Source: HGM04593 sp045634085 (lineage in GTDB: Bacteria; Bacteroidota; Bacteroidia; Bacteroidales; Bacteroidaceae). Taken from it: a DNA stretch of 64,000 nt. The stretch is from positions 16,670 through 80,669 of the forward strand of contig JAZQZM010000099.1 in NCBI GenBank assembly GCA_045634085.1, in the 5' to 3' direction. This document shows positions 45,334 through 53,728 of this stretch, piece by piece (the first letter of the stretch is position 1; the number at the start of each line of letters is the position of its first letter). The position numbers and the translations under genes were made by a program. The notes beneath the pieces are model-generated. The model ran no database searches. It was given only the letters and a program-made list of their open reading frames with translations, and was not told the DNA's origin.

Positions 45334-46956
45334 CTACCTCTGCAATTTGAAGACGAACTCAAGTCCGCCGCCAGTGGCTTTGCGGGCGTAGATTGTTCCG
45401 CCGTGCAGTACAACGGCATTCTTCACTATGGCGAGTCCGAGACCGGTACCGCCCAGTTTGCGGCTACGTCCCTTGTCGACACGGTAGAAGCGTTCGAAGA
45501 TGCGTTGCAGATGCTCATCGGGCACGCCGGCACCATTATCGGAAAAGGTGAAATAGTGGAACTGTTCATCGCTGCGGATGCAGGCAATCCTCACCACCGA
45601 ACCGTTTCCGGCATACGCCATGGCGTTGTCCATGAGGTTGCGGAATATCGAATAGAGCATCGAGGGATCGGCATTTATCATCAATGTATGCGGCAGTGTA
45701 TTCTCCACACTCATGTCAAGCGCAGCCATCTTCTCGTTGACCTCCTGAAGCAGGTTCGCTACAAGTTGCGAAAGGTTTACCTGTTCCCTGTTCACGCGCT
45801 GCACTGCACCACTCATCTCGTTCAATTGGGAGATATCCTGTACAAGGGCGTTGAGCCTGTTGCTCTGGCTGTGGCAACGGCTGAGGAAATGCATCAGCTG
45901 TTCATCGGTAAGGTTGCCCGGGTAGTTCTGCATTATGGTCTCAAGATAACCCTGTATGCTGCACACAGGTGTCTTGAACTCATGGGCAATATTCTGTGTG
46001 AGTTGCCTTTTCATGCGTGACTGCTCCTCGGCCGCAGTGACGTCGTTGATTGATATCTCGAATCCCTTGTCGCGGAAGAGTACACAGCGCAGTTCGAATA
46101 CTCGGCCCGAGACTTCGACCTTCTCGGCAAGCATTGTCTCGCGCACATTGTTCAGGTAGCCTCCACTCTCAATAAAGCGTCTTATCCTTGCAAATTCAGG
46201 TTGCTGAAGAATCTCCTCTACACGTGCAAGATGCATTGGGGAAATGAGGTCGGCATATTCACTGAAAAGCGGATTGGCGAATACCAAGCGGCGTTTTGAA
46301 TCGAAGATGGCAACACCCTCCTTTGCCGTGCGCAGGTGGAGCAGAAGCTGCTGGGTAGCGAACTCGGCACCGCCGGCAAGTGCAATAATCCTGTAAATAA
46401 GCAGCAGCACAACGACTATTATCACACCAGCCGCCACAAGAAAGAGAAGGTCGTCGGTGCGTTCGGTACGCAGGGCATATTCATAAGGCTGTGAACTGCG
46501 CACCACAAAACTGAACTCCGGTATATATGTGGCAACATAGAAATACTCCTCGTTGAGCAATGATGAGAGACGGCGCACGTCATATCCGTAGCCCTCATGC
46601 AGCGCCTTGAGAACCTCGGGACGCCGGCCGTGGTTGGCTGCCGTAAGACTGTCGGGTAAGGATGAGTCGAAAAGCACCTCGCCGTTTGATGCACCTATTA
46701 TGGTCACACGCAGGCCGCGCTTGTCGTAGTTCGACACATAACGCTGCAGATAGAGTGCGCAGGAGTCGTTGAACTCCTTGTCGCCCCTGATTCGCACAAG
46801 GTCATAGACACTCTCGTTGATATTGCGCATAGCCTCCTGCTGATGCATTATGGCAACACTCTTCTCCTTCTCGTTATGATAGTAGAGAAACGTAGCGGTG
46901 AGCAGCGACAGCAATGCTACCACCGGCAGAAAGAACCGTGTAATGAACCTAGTCAT
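45334..46956 (-). CDS. Membrane sensor histidine kinase with PAS domain
   Basis: A 540-residue two-component sensor: membrane span (about 8-26), a periplasmic sensing domain (about 30-165), a second span (170-195), a PAS-like domain (about 205-305, AKEGVAIFDSKRRLVFANPLFSEY), HisKA with the phosphorylated His325 in NIAHEFKTPV, and an HATPase domain (N box RNLMDNAMAYAG, then DNGAGVP and GGTGLGLAIV). The order resembles PhoR. It overlaps its response regulator gene by 8 bases. With a PiT transporter two genes away, phosphate sensing is plausible but unproved; RprX-like kinases of Bacteroides are an alternative. Confidence 0.88.
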   Translation of the reverse strand: MTRFITRFFLPVVALLSLLTATFLYYHNEKEKSVAIMHQQEAMRNINESVYDLVRIRGDKEFNDSCALYLQRYVSNYDKRGLRVTIIGASNGEVLFDSSLPDSLTAANHGRRPEVLKALHEGYGYDVRRLSSLLNEEYFYVATYIPEFSFVVRSSQPYEYALRTERTDDLLFLVAAGVIIVVVLLLIYRIIALAGGAEFATQQLLLHLRTAKEGVAIFDSKRRLVFANPLFSEYADLISPMHLARVEEILQQPEFARIRRFIESGGYLNNVRETMLAEKVEVSGRVFELRCVLFRDKGFEISINDVTAAEEQSRMKRQLTQNIAHEFKTPVCSIQGYLETIMQNYPGNLTDEQLMHFLSRCHSQSNRLNALVQDISQLNEMSGAVQRVNREQVNLSQLVANLLQEVNEKMAALDMSVENTLPHTLMINADPSMLYSIFRNLMDNAMAYAGNGSVVRIACIRSDEQFHYFTFSDNGAGVPDEHLQRIFERFYRVDKGRSRKLGGTGLGLAIVKNAVVLHGGTIYARKATGGGLEFVFKLQR

Positions 46957-47653
46957 TCTTCTCCTTGATTTCGGTCACGAAACAGTAGCCATATCCGCTA
47001 CGCGATACGATATTGTTGGCATAGACGCCCAGTTTCTTGCGCAGGCGGGCCATATTCACGTCTATGCTGCGTTCGAGCACATTAACGTCGTCGGGCCACA
47101 CACGTGCCAGAATCTCCTCGCGCGAGTACACCTTGCCGGGTTTGCGCATGAGCATATACAGCGCCTCGAATTCCTTTTTCGTAAGAGCTACATCCACGCC
47201 GGCTATGCATGTACGCTTGGTCTCGGGATTCAGTACAATCTCTCCAAAGACAATGTTCTCGGCTGCAGGCATGTCAGAGAGACACTTTGCACTGCGCCTG
47301 AGCACAGCCTTCACACGTGCCTGCACCTCACTGATGCGGAACGGCTTGCATATATAATCGTCGGCACCGATATTGAAGCCTGTCAGCACATCGTTCTCGC
47401 CGGTCTTTGCTGTAATGAAGACAATTGGAGTTGCCGTGCATGCCTGGTTCTTGCGTATCTGGGTTGCAAGAGAGAAACCACTCATATCGTCCATCATCAC
47501 ATCGAGCAGAAAAAGGTCATACTTTTCAAGAGGCATTGCCAATGCCTCCTCGCCCGAGTTTGCGGTATCTACCGAATAGCCGTTGTTCTCAAGGTTGAAC
47601 TTGAGAATCTCGCATATATCCATTTCGTCATCAACGACCAGTATCCTTGCCAT
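46949..47653 (-). CDS. OmpR/PhoB-family response regulator
   Basis: A 234-residue transcription factor from the ATG at 47653 (MARILVVDDEMD); an in-frame extension up to 47746 reaches into the neighbouring gene and is rejected. The receiver domain has the acidic pair Asp8-Asp9, phospho-acceptor Asp51 in FLLDVMMDD, Thr81 and Lys103 in ICKPF. A winged-helix DNA-binding domain follows (about 130-228, VALTKKEFEALYMLMRKPGKV and SIDVNMARLRKKLG). Cognate of the adjacent kinase by overlap and orientation; a possible target is the TGTTACA direct repeat near 51081. Confidence 0.92.
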   Translation of the reverse strand: MARILVVDDEMDICEILKFNLENNGYSVDTANSGEEALAMPLEKYDLFLLDVMMDDMSGFSLATQIRKNQACTATPIVFITAKTGENDVLTGFNIGADDYICKPFRISEVQARVKAVLRRSAKCLSDMPAAENIVFGEIVLNPETKRTCIAGVDVALTKKEFEALYMLMRKPGKVYSREEILARVWPDDVNVLERSIDVNMARLRKKLGVYANNIVSRSGYGYCFVTEIKEKND

Positions 47654-47684
47654 AGTGAGTGTATTCAAATAAATTAATACATCA

Positions 47685-48518
47685 TCACTCGAAACTGCGC
47701 AGCAGGGCAATCTCCTGGGCCCAACGTTCCTCGTCGGGAGTCTCAAGGATAATAGGCATATTGTCGAAACGGCTGTCTTTCATGAAGCGTTTGAAGAAGT
47801 CAATACCCAGCAGACCAATTCCCACACTGTCGTGACGGTCCACATGCGAACCGAGTGGCTTCTTGGTATCGTTGAGATGAATGCCCTTGAGATACTCAAG
47901 GCCCACAACACGGTCAAGCTCACCGAAAGCACCGTCATAATCGCCCACAATGTCGTAGCCCGCCGAGTAGAAGTGACAGGTATCAATGCAGAAACCCACA
48001 CGGCTCTTGTCCTCGACACGGTCGATTATGTAGCGTATCTCCTCGAGCCTGTTGCCCACATTACTGCCCTGCCCTGCAGTGTTCTCAATAACTGCGGTAA
48101 CGCCGCTTGTCCTTGAGAGGGCAAGATTGATGTTTGCCGCAATGCGGTCGAGACACTCCTCGACCGATATCTTGTTAAGGTGGCTACCGGGATGGAAGTT
48201 CAGCAGTTTGAGTCCGAGTTGCTCGCAACGCTGCATCTCATCAAGAAAAGCCGCACGCGACTTCTGTATGGCATCCTCATCGGGATTGCCAAGGTTTATG
48301 AGATAACTGTCGTGCGGCAAAATGAATTCGGGCTGGAAACCACCATCGCTGCAGTTCTTCTTGAAAAGTTCAATACTCTTTGCTGTGAGAGGAGCCGCCA
48401 CCCACTGGCGCTGGTTCTTTGTAAAGAGTGCGAATGCGTTTGCACCCACAGCCGTTGCATTAAGAGGCGCGTTCTCCACACCACCGCTTGCCGATACATG
48501 AGGTCCGATATATTTCAT
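47685..48518 (-). CDS. nfo: Endonuclease IV (AP endonuclease)
   Basis: Zinc-dependent enzyme that nicks DNA 5' of abasic sites in base-excision repair. The 277-residue TIM-barrel protein starts YIGPHVSASGG, and shows LNFHPGSHL (His ligand), VIENTAGQGSNVG (Glu ligand), GFCIDTCHFYSAGYDI, GIHLNDTKKPLGSHVDRH, and ILETPDE, the full set of the family's metal-binding motifs. It lies 31 bases upstream of the response regulator on the same strand. The link with the two-component genes may be only positional. Confidence 0.96.
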   Translation of the reverse strand: MKYIGPHVSASGGVENAPLNATAVGANAFALFTKNQRQWVAAPLTAKSIELFKKNCSDGGFQPEFILPHDSYLINLGNPDEDAIQKSRAAFLDEMQRCEQLGLKLLNFHPGSHLNKISVEECLDRIAANINLALSRTSGVTAVIENTAGQGSNVGNRLEEIRYIIDRVEDKSRVGFCIDTCHFYSAGYDIVGDYDGAFGELDRVVGLEYLKGIHLNDTKKPLGSHVDRHDSVGIGLLGIDFFKRFMKDSRFDNMPIILETPDEERWAQEIALLRSFE

Positions 48519-48551
48519 AGTAGTTCTATTCCTTTAATTGGTTGTTCAATG

Positions 48552-48618
48552 TAAAATTAATAAAAAATTGCCGGCAGGGAGCTACATTATAAATAATTAA
48601 CACCTCCGCCGGCAATTT
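48552..48618 (-). terminator. Terminator of the phosphate transporter gene
   Basis: An exact 11-bp inverted repeat AAATTGCCGGC / GCCGGCAATTT, extended by AGGGAG / CCTCC, with an AT-rich loop. On the minus strand it is followed by TTTTTTATTAATTTTAC. It lies just after the transporter's stop. Confidence 0.8.
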
Positions 48619-48634
48619 GACTGTCAAAAGAGCA

Positions 48635-50959
48635 TCAGAGTTTCATGTCATCCTCGGCAGGAACCGATGTAGACTGGCTTGCGAAATACTTGTTGCTACC
48701 ACGCAACAGGTTACGTACCTCACTGAGCAACTCATGAGTCTCCTGTATAAGGTTCAAATAAACGAAATCCATACGCAGGCTGCCTTCACTCTGGTGCAGA
48801 CGCATTGTCTGCTCCTTGCGCAATGTCGCAAGTGTGTGTTTCAAATCCTTGGCGCGGCTTGAAACCTCCTCGGCTTTCGAATAGTCGCCCGAAGCTATAA
48901 TCTCGTTTATATCCTTGAGGACATTGTATACATCACGGCAATATGGCGAGAACTCCTCGATATAAAGCTTTGAAAGCGGGCTGAAACTGTTGTCGGCATG
49001 CTCCTTCATCGGTTCGCCGATACGTGTCAGCGTATTCAACATCTGCTGGCTACTGTTGGTACACAGGTGATACCATGTACTGCGTTCGAACGCAAGTTGC
49101 TGGTCAATGCGCTGCAGACCGCGTGTCTCGGCACGGCGTTCCTTCTTAAGGAGAGCCTTCTCCTCGACCACCTTTATCAAGGCACTCTTCATTGGACGCA
49201 AAGAGTCCTTTGAGAATGATTCGAACAGCAGTTTATATGTCTCGGCCGAGAATGTGAGTGCATGGGTAAGAGTCTCGGCTGTATGGCCCTTGAGATTCTC
49301 CCAAACCTCCTCCTTGTCATCGGACCTGAGCACAACATTCATCTTCTCGTCAACCTTCTCGGTCTCCTTCTTCTTGTTATAGACAACATGGCTGCGTATA
49401 AGCAGGAAGATTACAAGCGCAATCATCGCAAACATAGCCCAAAGACCGCCGAAATGCATTACCGTAGCAACAATTCCGGCAATGATGAATGCCGCACCGG
49501 CTGTAATGAACCAGCCGCCCACAACCGAAACGACACCAGTCACACGATATACGGCACTTTCACGGCCCCATGCACGGTCGGCAAGTGAAGAACCCATACC
49601 CACCATGAATGTAACGTATGTTGTTGAAAGGGGAAGTTTCAATGAAGTACCCAATGCAATGAGCAGACCGGCAAGCACCAGGTTTACCGATGCACGCACA
49701 AGGTCAAACGCCACGTCCTCACGTTCCTCAAGCGGAGTGAAACGCTTGCCTACCCACTCCTTGACACCCTGAGGTGTCTGGCGTGTAACGGCATCCACAA
49801 CCTTTGTCACCGCACGCACCATGTTACGCGCAATTGGAGAGGTACCGAACATCTCGTTGCCATCGTCCTGCTTGCTCGAGAGGTCAATTGAAGTCTGCAG
49901 CACCTTGCGTGCCTTCTTGCTGGTAAACAGCGAATATACCATCACTGCACCGGCACCGATAAGGAACCATACAGATGTCTGCGATGGCAATCCTCCCATA
50001 TCCTGCGGGTTCAGTTTCACCATCATGAAGCTTGAGGCATCACCTACACCATTTGCAGTAAAATCATTGAAAGACTCGAAGCCGGCAAGTGTCACACCAA
50101 TGAAGTTCACAAGGTCATTGCCCGCAAATGCCATCGCCAGCGAGAATGTACCCATGAGCACAACCACCTTGAGGACATTAACCTTGCACCAATGCAGAAC
50201 CTGCATAAGTAATGTAAGGACAACGAACATGCACAGGAGGAATAACCAAGTATCATTGAACATGAAGTCGGCAACCTCGGCTGGCAGGTATCCTTTAAGG
50301 GCACTGCCCTTTAGACCCTTCACAAGCATGAAGTATATGATTGATGTTGCCGCAAAACCGCCGTATAGACCAATCTTGCGACCAAGATGCTTGCGATAAT
50401 GGAAAGTGAATATCACGCGCGAAATCCACTGTACAATGAGGCCGAAAATAAAGGCAACGGCCACCGAAAGGAATATCGAAAGGATGATTTCCAGAGCCTT
50501 GTCTGTGTTCAGCATCTCAAGACCGTCCCTGCCCGATGTCAGCAAGGCTGTGATGAATGACGCACCAAGCAACTCGAACACCATTGACACCGTAGTCGAT
50601 GTAGGCAGGCCAAGAGAGTTGAAGAGGTCGAGCAGGAAAACATCGCTTATTACCACCGCAAGGTATACACACATGATGCTTTCAAAGCTAAAATAGCCCG
50701 GCGTGAATATACCGTGACGAGCCACATCCATCATGCCGCTGCTGAATGCAGCACCGATAAAAACACCACACGCTGCCACAATAAGCACATGCTTTACCTT
50801 GGCAGCCTTGGAACCAACCGCCGCACTCAAGAAGTTTACAGCATCGTTGCTCACACCCACATTAAGGTCAATGATAGCAAGCGTAAACATGAAGAGCACA
50901 ACAAACAGATATGCAAGTTCTACTCCACTCAAACTCGAGACAAATGAAACAATGTCCAT
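48635..50959 (-). CDS. PiT-family inorganic phosphate transporter with PhoU-like C-terminal region
   Basis: A 774-residue protein. About 1-530 has roughly ten to eleven membrane spans with the two PiT signatures: LNVGVSNDAVNFLSAAVGSK near residue 33 and AGNDLVNFIGVTLAGF near 285. The C-terminal 240 residues are soluble, helical and heptad-rich, resembling PhoU, which would gate uptake or report phosphate status. Such fusions are usual in Bacteroidetes. It is transcribed away from the tubulin-like operon; the shared 452-base gap holds a Pho-box-like direct repeat and the other operon's promoter. Confidence 0.9.
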   Translation of the reverse strand: MDIVSFVSSLSGVELAYLFVVLFMFTLAIIDLNVGVSNDAVNFLSAAVGSKAAKVKHVLIVAACGVFIGAAFSSGMMDVARHGIFTPGYFSFESIMCVYLAVVISDVFLLDLFNSLGLPTSTTVSMVFELLGASFITALLTSGRDGLEMLNTDKALEIILSIFLSVAVAFIFGLIVQWISRVIFTFHYRKHLGRKIGLYGGFAATSIIYFMLVKGLKGSALKGYLPAEVADFMFNDTWLFLLCMFVVLTLLMQVLHWCKVNVLKVVVLMGTFSLAMAFAGNDLVNFIGVTLAGFESFNDFTANGVGDASSFMMVKLNPQDMGGLPSQTSVWFLIGAGAVMVYSLFTSKKARKVLQTSIDLSSKQDDGNEMFGTSPIARNMVRAVTKVVDAVTRQTPQGVKEWVGKRFTPLEEREDVAFDLVRASVNLVLAGLLIALGTSLKLPLSTTYVTFMVGMGSSLADRAWGRESAVYRVTGVVSVVGGWFITAGAAFIIAGIVATVMHFGGLWAMFAMIALVIFLLIRSHVVYNKKKETEKVDEKMNVVLRSDDKEEVWENLKGHTAETLTHALTFSAETYKLLFESFSKDSLRPMKSALIKVVEEKALLKKERRAETRGLQRIDQQLAFERSTWYHLCTNSSQQMLNTLTRIGEPMKEHADNSFSPLSKLYIEEFSPYCRDVYNVLKDINEIIASGDYSKAEEVSSRAKDLKHTLATLRKEQTMRLHQSEGSLRMDFVYLNLIQETHELLSEVRNLLRGSNKYFASQSTSVPAEDDMKL

Positions 50960-51080
50960 AATTTATGAATAGTTTATTATTAATGTCAAATAAAGGTTTC
51001 GCTTAGCGGGGAACAAATCTGTCCGCCCCTTTTAGCCACTGCAAAATTTGCATATTATAATTACAACGCAATTACGCAAT

Positions 51081-51147
51081 TGTTACAAAAATGTTACACA
51101 GACACCCCAAAAACCACAAAGTACCGTACAATTTTTGAACTGTTACG
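51081..51147. promoter_or_regulatory. TGTTACA direct repeats, Pho-box-like
   Basis: TGTTACA-AAAA-TGTTACA at 51081-51098: two identical 7-mers with a four-base A-rich spacer, an 11-base period as in the E. coli Pho box, plus a third TGTTACG at 51141-51147. It is 122 bases upstream of the phosphate transporter, whose neighbour is a PhoB-like regulator. The motif sequence differs from the E. coli consensus. The remainder of 50960-51280 is AT-rich with no gene. Confidence 0.5.
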
Positions 51148-51284
51148 AATGCAACACATTTTCACGATTAACCGCAAAAATAAACATTTCTTTTAAATTC
51201 CAAAGCACAATCAAAGGAATTTCTATAACCTGTATTTCACAATAAAAATTCAGTTTCACACGCGGTAAAAAATCATTAACAAAC

Positions 51285-51318
51285 TTTTGCATTAATTAGA
51301 TTATGTATTTATATTTGC
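51285..51318 (+). promoter_or_regulatory. Promoter of the vWA-tubulin-protease operon
   Basis: -33 TTTTG at 51285-51289 and -7 TATATTTGC at 51310-51318, 20 bases apart, both matching the Bacteroidetes consensus. The predicted leader is about 85 bases to the ATG at 51412. Confidence 0.75.
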
Positions 51319-51411
51319 GCAAATGTCTCATAAATTGAACAGGACATTTTCAGCGCCGCGTTCATTACCGGCATTTACAGAACCTTTTTAAAACGAAGAA
51401 AAACAACCGTT

Positions 51412-52785
51412 ATGAAAAGCCTTATAGCATTTACGCTGTTGCTATTCTGGAGTATAAACATTGCAGCACAAGACAATATTACGCCTCAAGAGAGGTATAC
51501 ATACATCTGGGATGTCACCAGGTCCATGATTGGATACGGTGGCAATCCGAATATATACGACAGAGTAAGGGACATTATCATAAAGGACATGGAAAGTATC
51601 CCCGAGAACAACGGAACCGAAATATGCATAATCGCTTTCCGTGGGAACCTTGACGGCAAAGGATACAAGGTGACTAGTGCACCAGCCGACAAAGCGGGCA
51701 AGCGCGAGCTCATGGCCTGGATGAGGGGAATCGTCACAACCGAAGAGAGTGTTGGCAATACCAATACATATACCGCACTCAAATATGCAGTGGACAACGT
51801 CTTTGCAGCCAGCACTGTCGACTATGTCAAGATAATGACTGACGGTGGATGCAACGAATTTGCAGCCCTGAAGAATCTGTTATCACGTTGGTGCGAAATC
51901 AAGGAGAAAAAGAACGTGCACGCATACTACATAACCCTTACCGCAAACGCAAAAACTGGTAAGGCTGCATTGGAACAGCATGTAGACCCGTTGTGTTTCA
52001 ACTTTGTCGACGAAATCGAGGCCATTGACCAGGTGCGCCAGTTGACTTTGACCGACGGGCCATATTACTACAACCTATTGACCGACAACGGAGAGGCACT
52101 CACCTACAAGTTCAAGGTATCACTTGGTGACGGTAAGATAGCCCCGGGATTCAGAATACATTGCAAGACCAAGAGTAACGGAATCTTTGAGATAGACGAG
52201 ACTGTACCGTTTGACGCAAGCACAGGCAGCATCACACTCACACCCAAGATTGCCAAGGATGCACAGCATGCTCTGGAACACGACGAGCAGTTTACCGTCA
52301 AACTCGAGTTCACACCGGCCGAAGACAATGACAAGAGTTTCCGCTACGTAATGGTCAAGCCAAAGGAACATTACATAGTACTGAAGACCGAACGACAGGA
52401 GCTGAATCTTGCAACCGGGAACGTAGAATACAATGTACGCAATACCGAGGGCAAGCTCTCTCTCCGGCTAAACTGTTCTACAGGAGAAATAAGACCAGGA
52501 TACAAGGTTGACTACCGCATTGAAGACCCGAGGAACCTGATTTCCGGAACTGGCACAGCCGAGGTTGACGGCAACATGCAGTTGTCAATCACACCAAAGG
52601 TAAATCCCGAGGCAAAAAATGCAGACATCCTGAAACCCGGAATAAAGCACGACGGAGCAAGAGTGGTTCTCAAAGCATCGGCAAAGAACGGAGACGGGTA
52701 CAAGAATGTACTCCTTGAAGATACAGAGTGTGATATCACATTAGTAAACAACACACATCGAAAAGTAAAGATCTATGTTGAATAA
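51412..52785 (+). CDS. Secreted von Willebrand factor A-domain protein
   Basis: A 457-residue protein with a signal peptide ending NIAAQ. The vWA domain (about 28-215) has a nearly standard metal-ion site: Asp34-x-Thr36-x-Ser38 in WDVTRSM (Thr in place of the first Ser), a Thr in NTNTYTALKY (119 or 121) and Asp144 in KIMTDGG. Two beta-sandwich-like repeats follow (about 225-340 and 345-457) that share phrases such as KI/EIxPGF/Y. No membrane anchor or lipobox is visible, so it should be periplasmic or surface-exposed. vWA domains usually bind protein partners through a metal ion. It is the first gene of the four-gene operon and overlaps the next gene by 11 bases. Confidence 0.85.
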   Translation: MKSLIAFTLLLFWSINIAAQDNITPQERYTYIWDVTRSMIGYGGNPNIYDRVRDIIIKDMESIPENNGTEICIIAFRGNLDGKGYKVTSAPADKAGKRELMAWMRGIVTTEESVGNTNTYTALKYAVDNVFAASTVDYVKIMTDGGCNEFAALKNLLSRWCEIKEKKNVHAYYITLTANAKTGKAALEQHVDPLCFNFVDEIEAIDQVRQLTLTDGPYYYNLLTDNGEALTYKFKVSLGDGKIAPGFRIHCKTKSNGIFEIDETVPFDASTGSITLTPKIAKDAQHALEHDEQFTVKLEFTPAEDNDKSFRYVMVKPKEHYIVLKTERQELNLATGNVEYNVRNTEGKLSLRLNCSTGEIRPGYKVDYRIEDPRNLISGTGTAEVDGNMQLSITPKVNPEAKNADILKPGIKHDGARVVLKASAKNGDGYKNVLLEDTECDITLVNNTHRKVKIYVE

Positions 52786-53710
52786 GTTATATACCCTGCT
52801 GGCTGCAACAATCATGCTCTTTGGCATCTCCTCCTGTGGAGACAAAGAGGTTACATACTCATTGGGAACCGTTGAGTACTACGAGGATTTCATGTGGGTA
52901 AAATACGAAGCACCTACCAGCACAAAGAGCCTGAAGTTGGTATTCATGGATGACGCCATTGACGAAAAGTGTAGTTTCACAATGGGGCTTTACACTCCAG
53001 GCAAAGACGGCAATAAAGAGCAGATAGATACTGATATCGTCCAGTTGTACGTGAACGGCGAGGTTGCCGAGGAGAACTGCTTTACAGTAACCAATCAGGC
53101 CGAAGACGGTTCTTTAATGAAGACTGCAGAACTAGAACTTGGCTTCATCCTTGGAGAAAAGGCCATGGAAGGGCACCACAAATGGTTGCTTTGCGAACAT
53201 GGCAATAACAACAGCATAGAAGAGATTGCAATCGAAAATGAAGACAACCGTCTGATATTTGAGATTGAAAAGGTTGAGATATGGAACCCGTTGCTGAAAT
53301 GGCTGACAATATTTTTTGGAACATTCATTGCTGCAAACATCATATGGCTGCTGATTCTGAGACCGATATATTTCAAGAAATTCGCAATAAAAAAAATCTC
53401 CATTGTCGGACCGGCACCTTACATGCAGTCACTGAATGTAAACGGCAAGTACCTGAAAGTCGTGCTCACAAACAAGCCAAAGGAACAAGGTTTCTTCGAG
53501 AAGGTTTACAAAGGAGAGATAAAGTATATTGGAAACGCTATCTGGACCGAGGATATAGAGTTGCTCCCCAAGGACAAGAAAAGCATCAGGATAAGAGTGG
53601 TCAAGCCGAATGGCGTTTTTAGGACCGATTACACTAACGTTACATTGGGCAAGGTATGCAAGATAACGAATACTGAGACCAAAGGTATAACAGAAATAAC
53701 AATAAAATAA
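52775..53710 (+). CDS. Lipoprotein with an internal membrane span, unknown function
   Basis: A 311-residue protein. The N-terminus is a clear lipoprotein signal (lipobox ISSC, lipidated Cys21). Residues 22-170 form a beta-rich periplasmic domain. A membrane span follows (about 172-196, LLKWLTIFFGTFIAANIIWL) with KKFAIKK straight after, so the last 115 residues should be cytoplasmic by the positive-inside rule. Both a lipid anchor and a span in one protein are unusual; it could physically join the secreted vWA partner to the cytoplasmic tubulin-like protein. I recognise no named family. Translation is coupled to the vWA gene. Confidence 0.75.
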   Translation: MLNKLYTLLAATIMLFGISSCGDKEVTYSLGTVEYYEDFMWVKYEAPTSTKSLKLVFMDDAIDEKCSFTMGLYTPGKDGNKEQIDTDIVQLYVNGEVAEENCFTVTNQAEDGSLMKTAELELGFILGEKAMEGHHKWLLCEHGNNNSIEEIAIENEDNRLIFEIEKVEIWNPLLKWLTIFFGTFIAANIIWLLILRPIYFKKFAIKKISIVGPAPYMQSLNVNGKYLKVVLTNKPKEQGFFEKVYKGEIKYIGNAIWTEDIELLPKDKKSIRIRVVKPNGVFRTDYTNVTLGKVCKITNTETKGITEITIK

Positions 53711-53728
53711 CCATAAAAATAAAGAACT

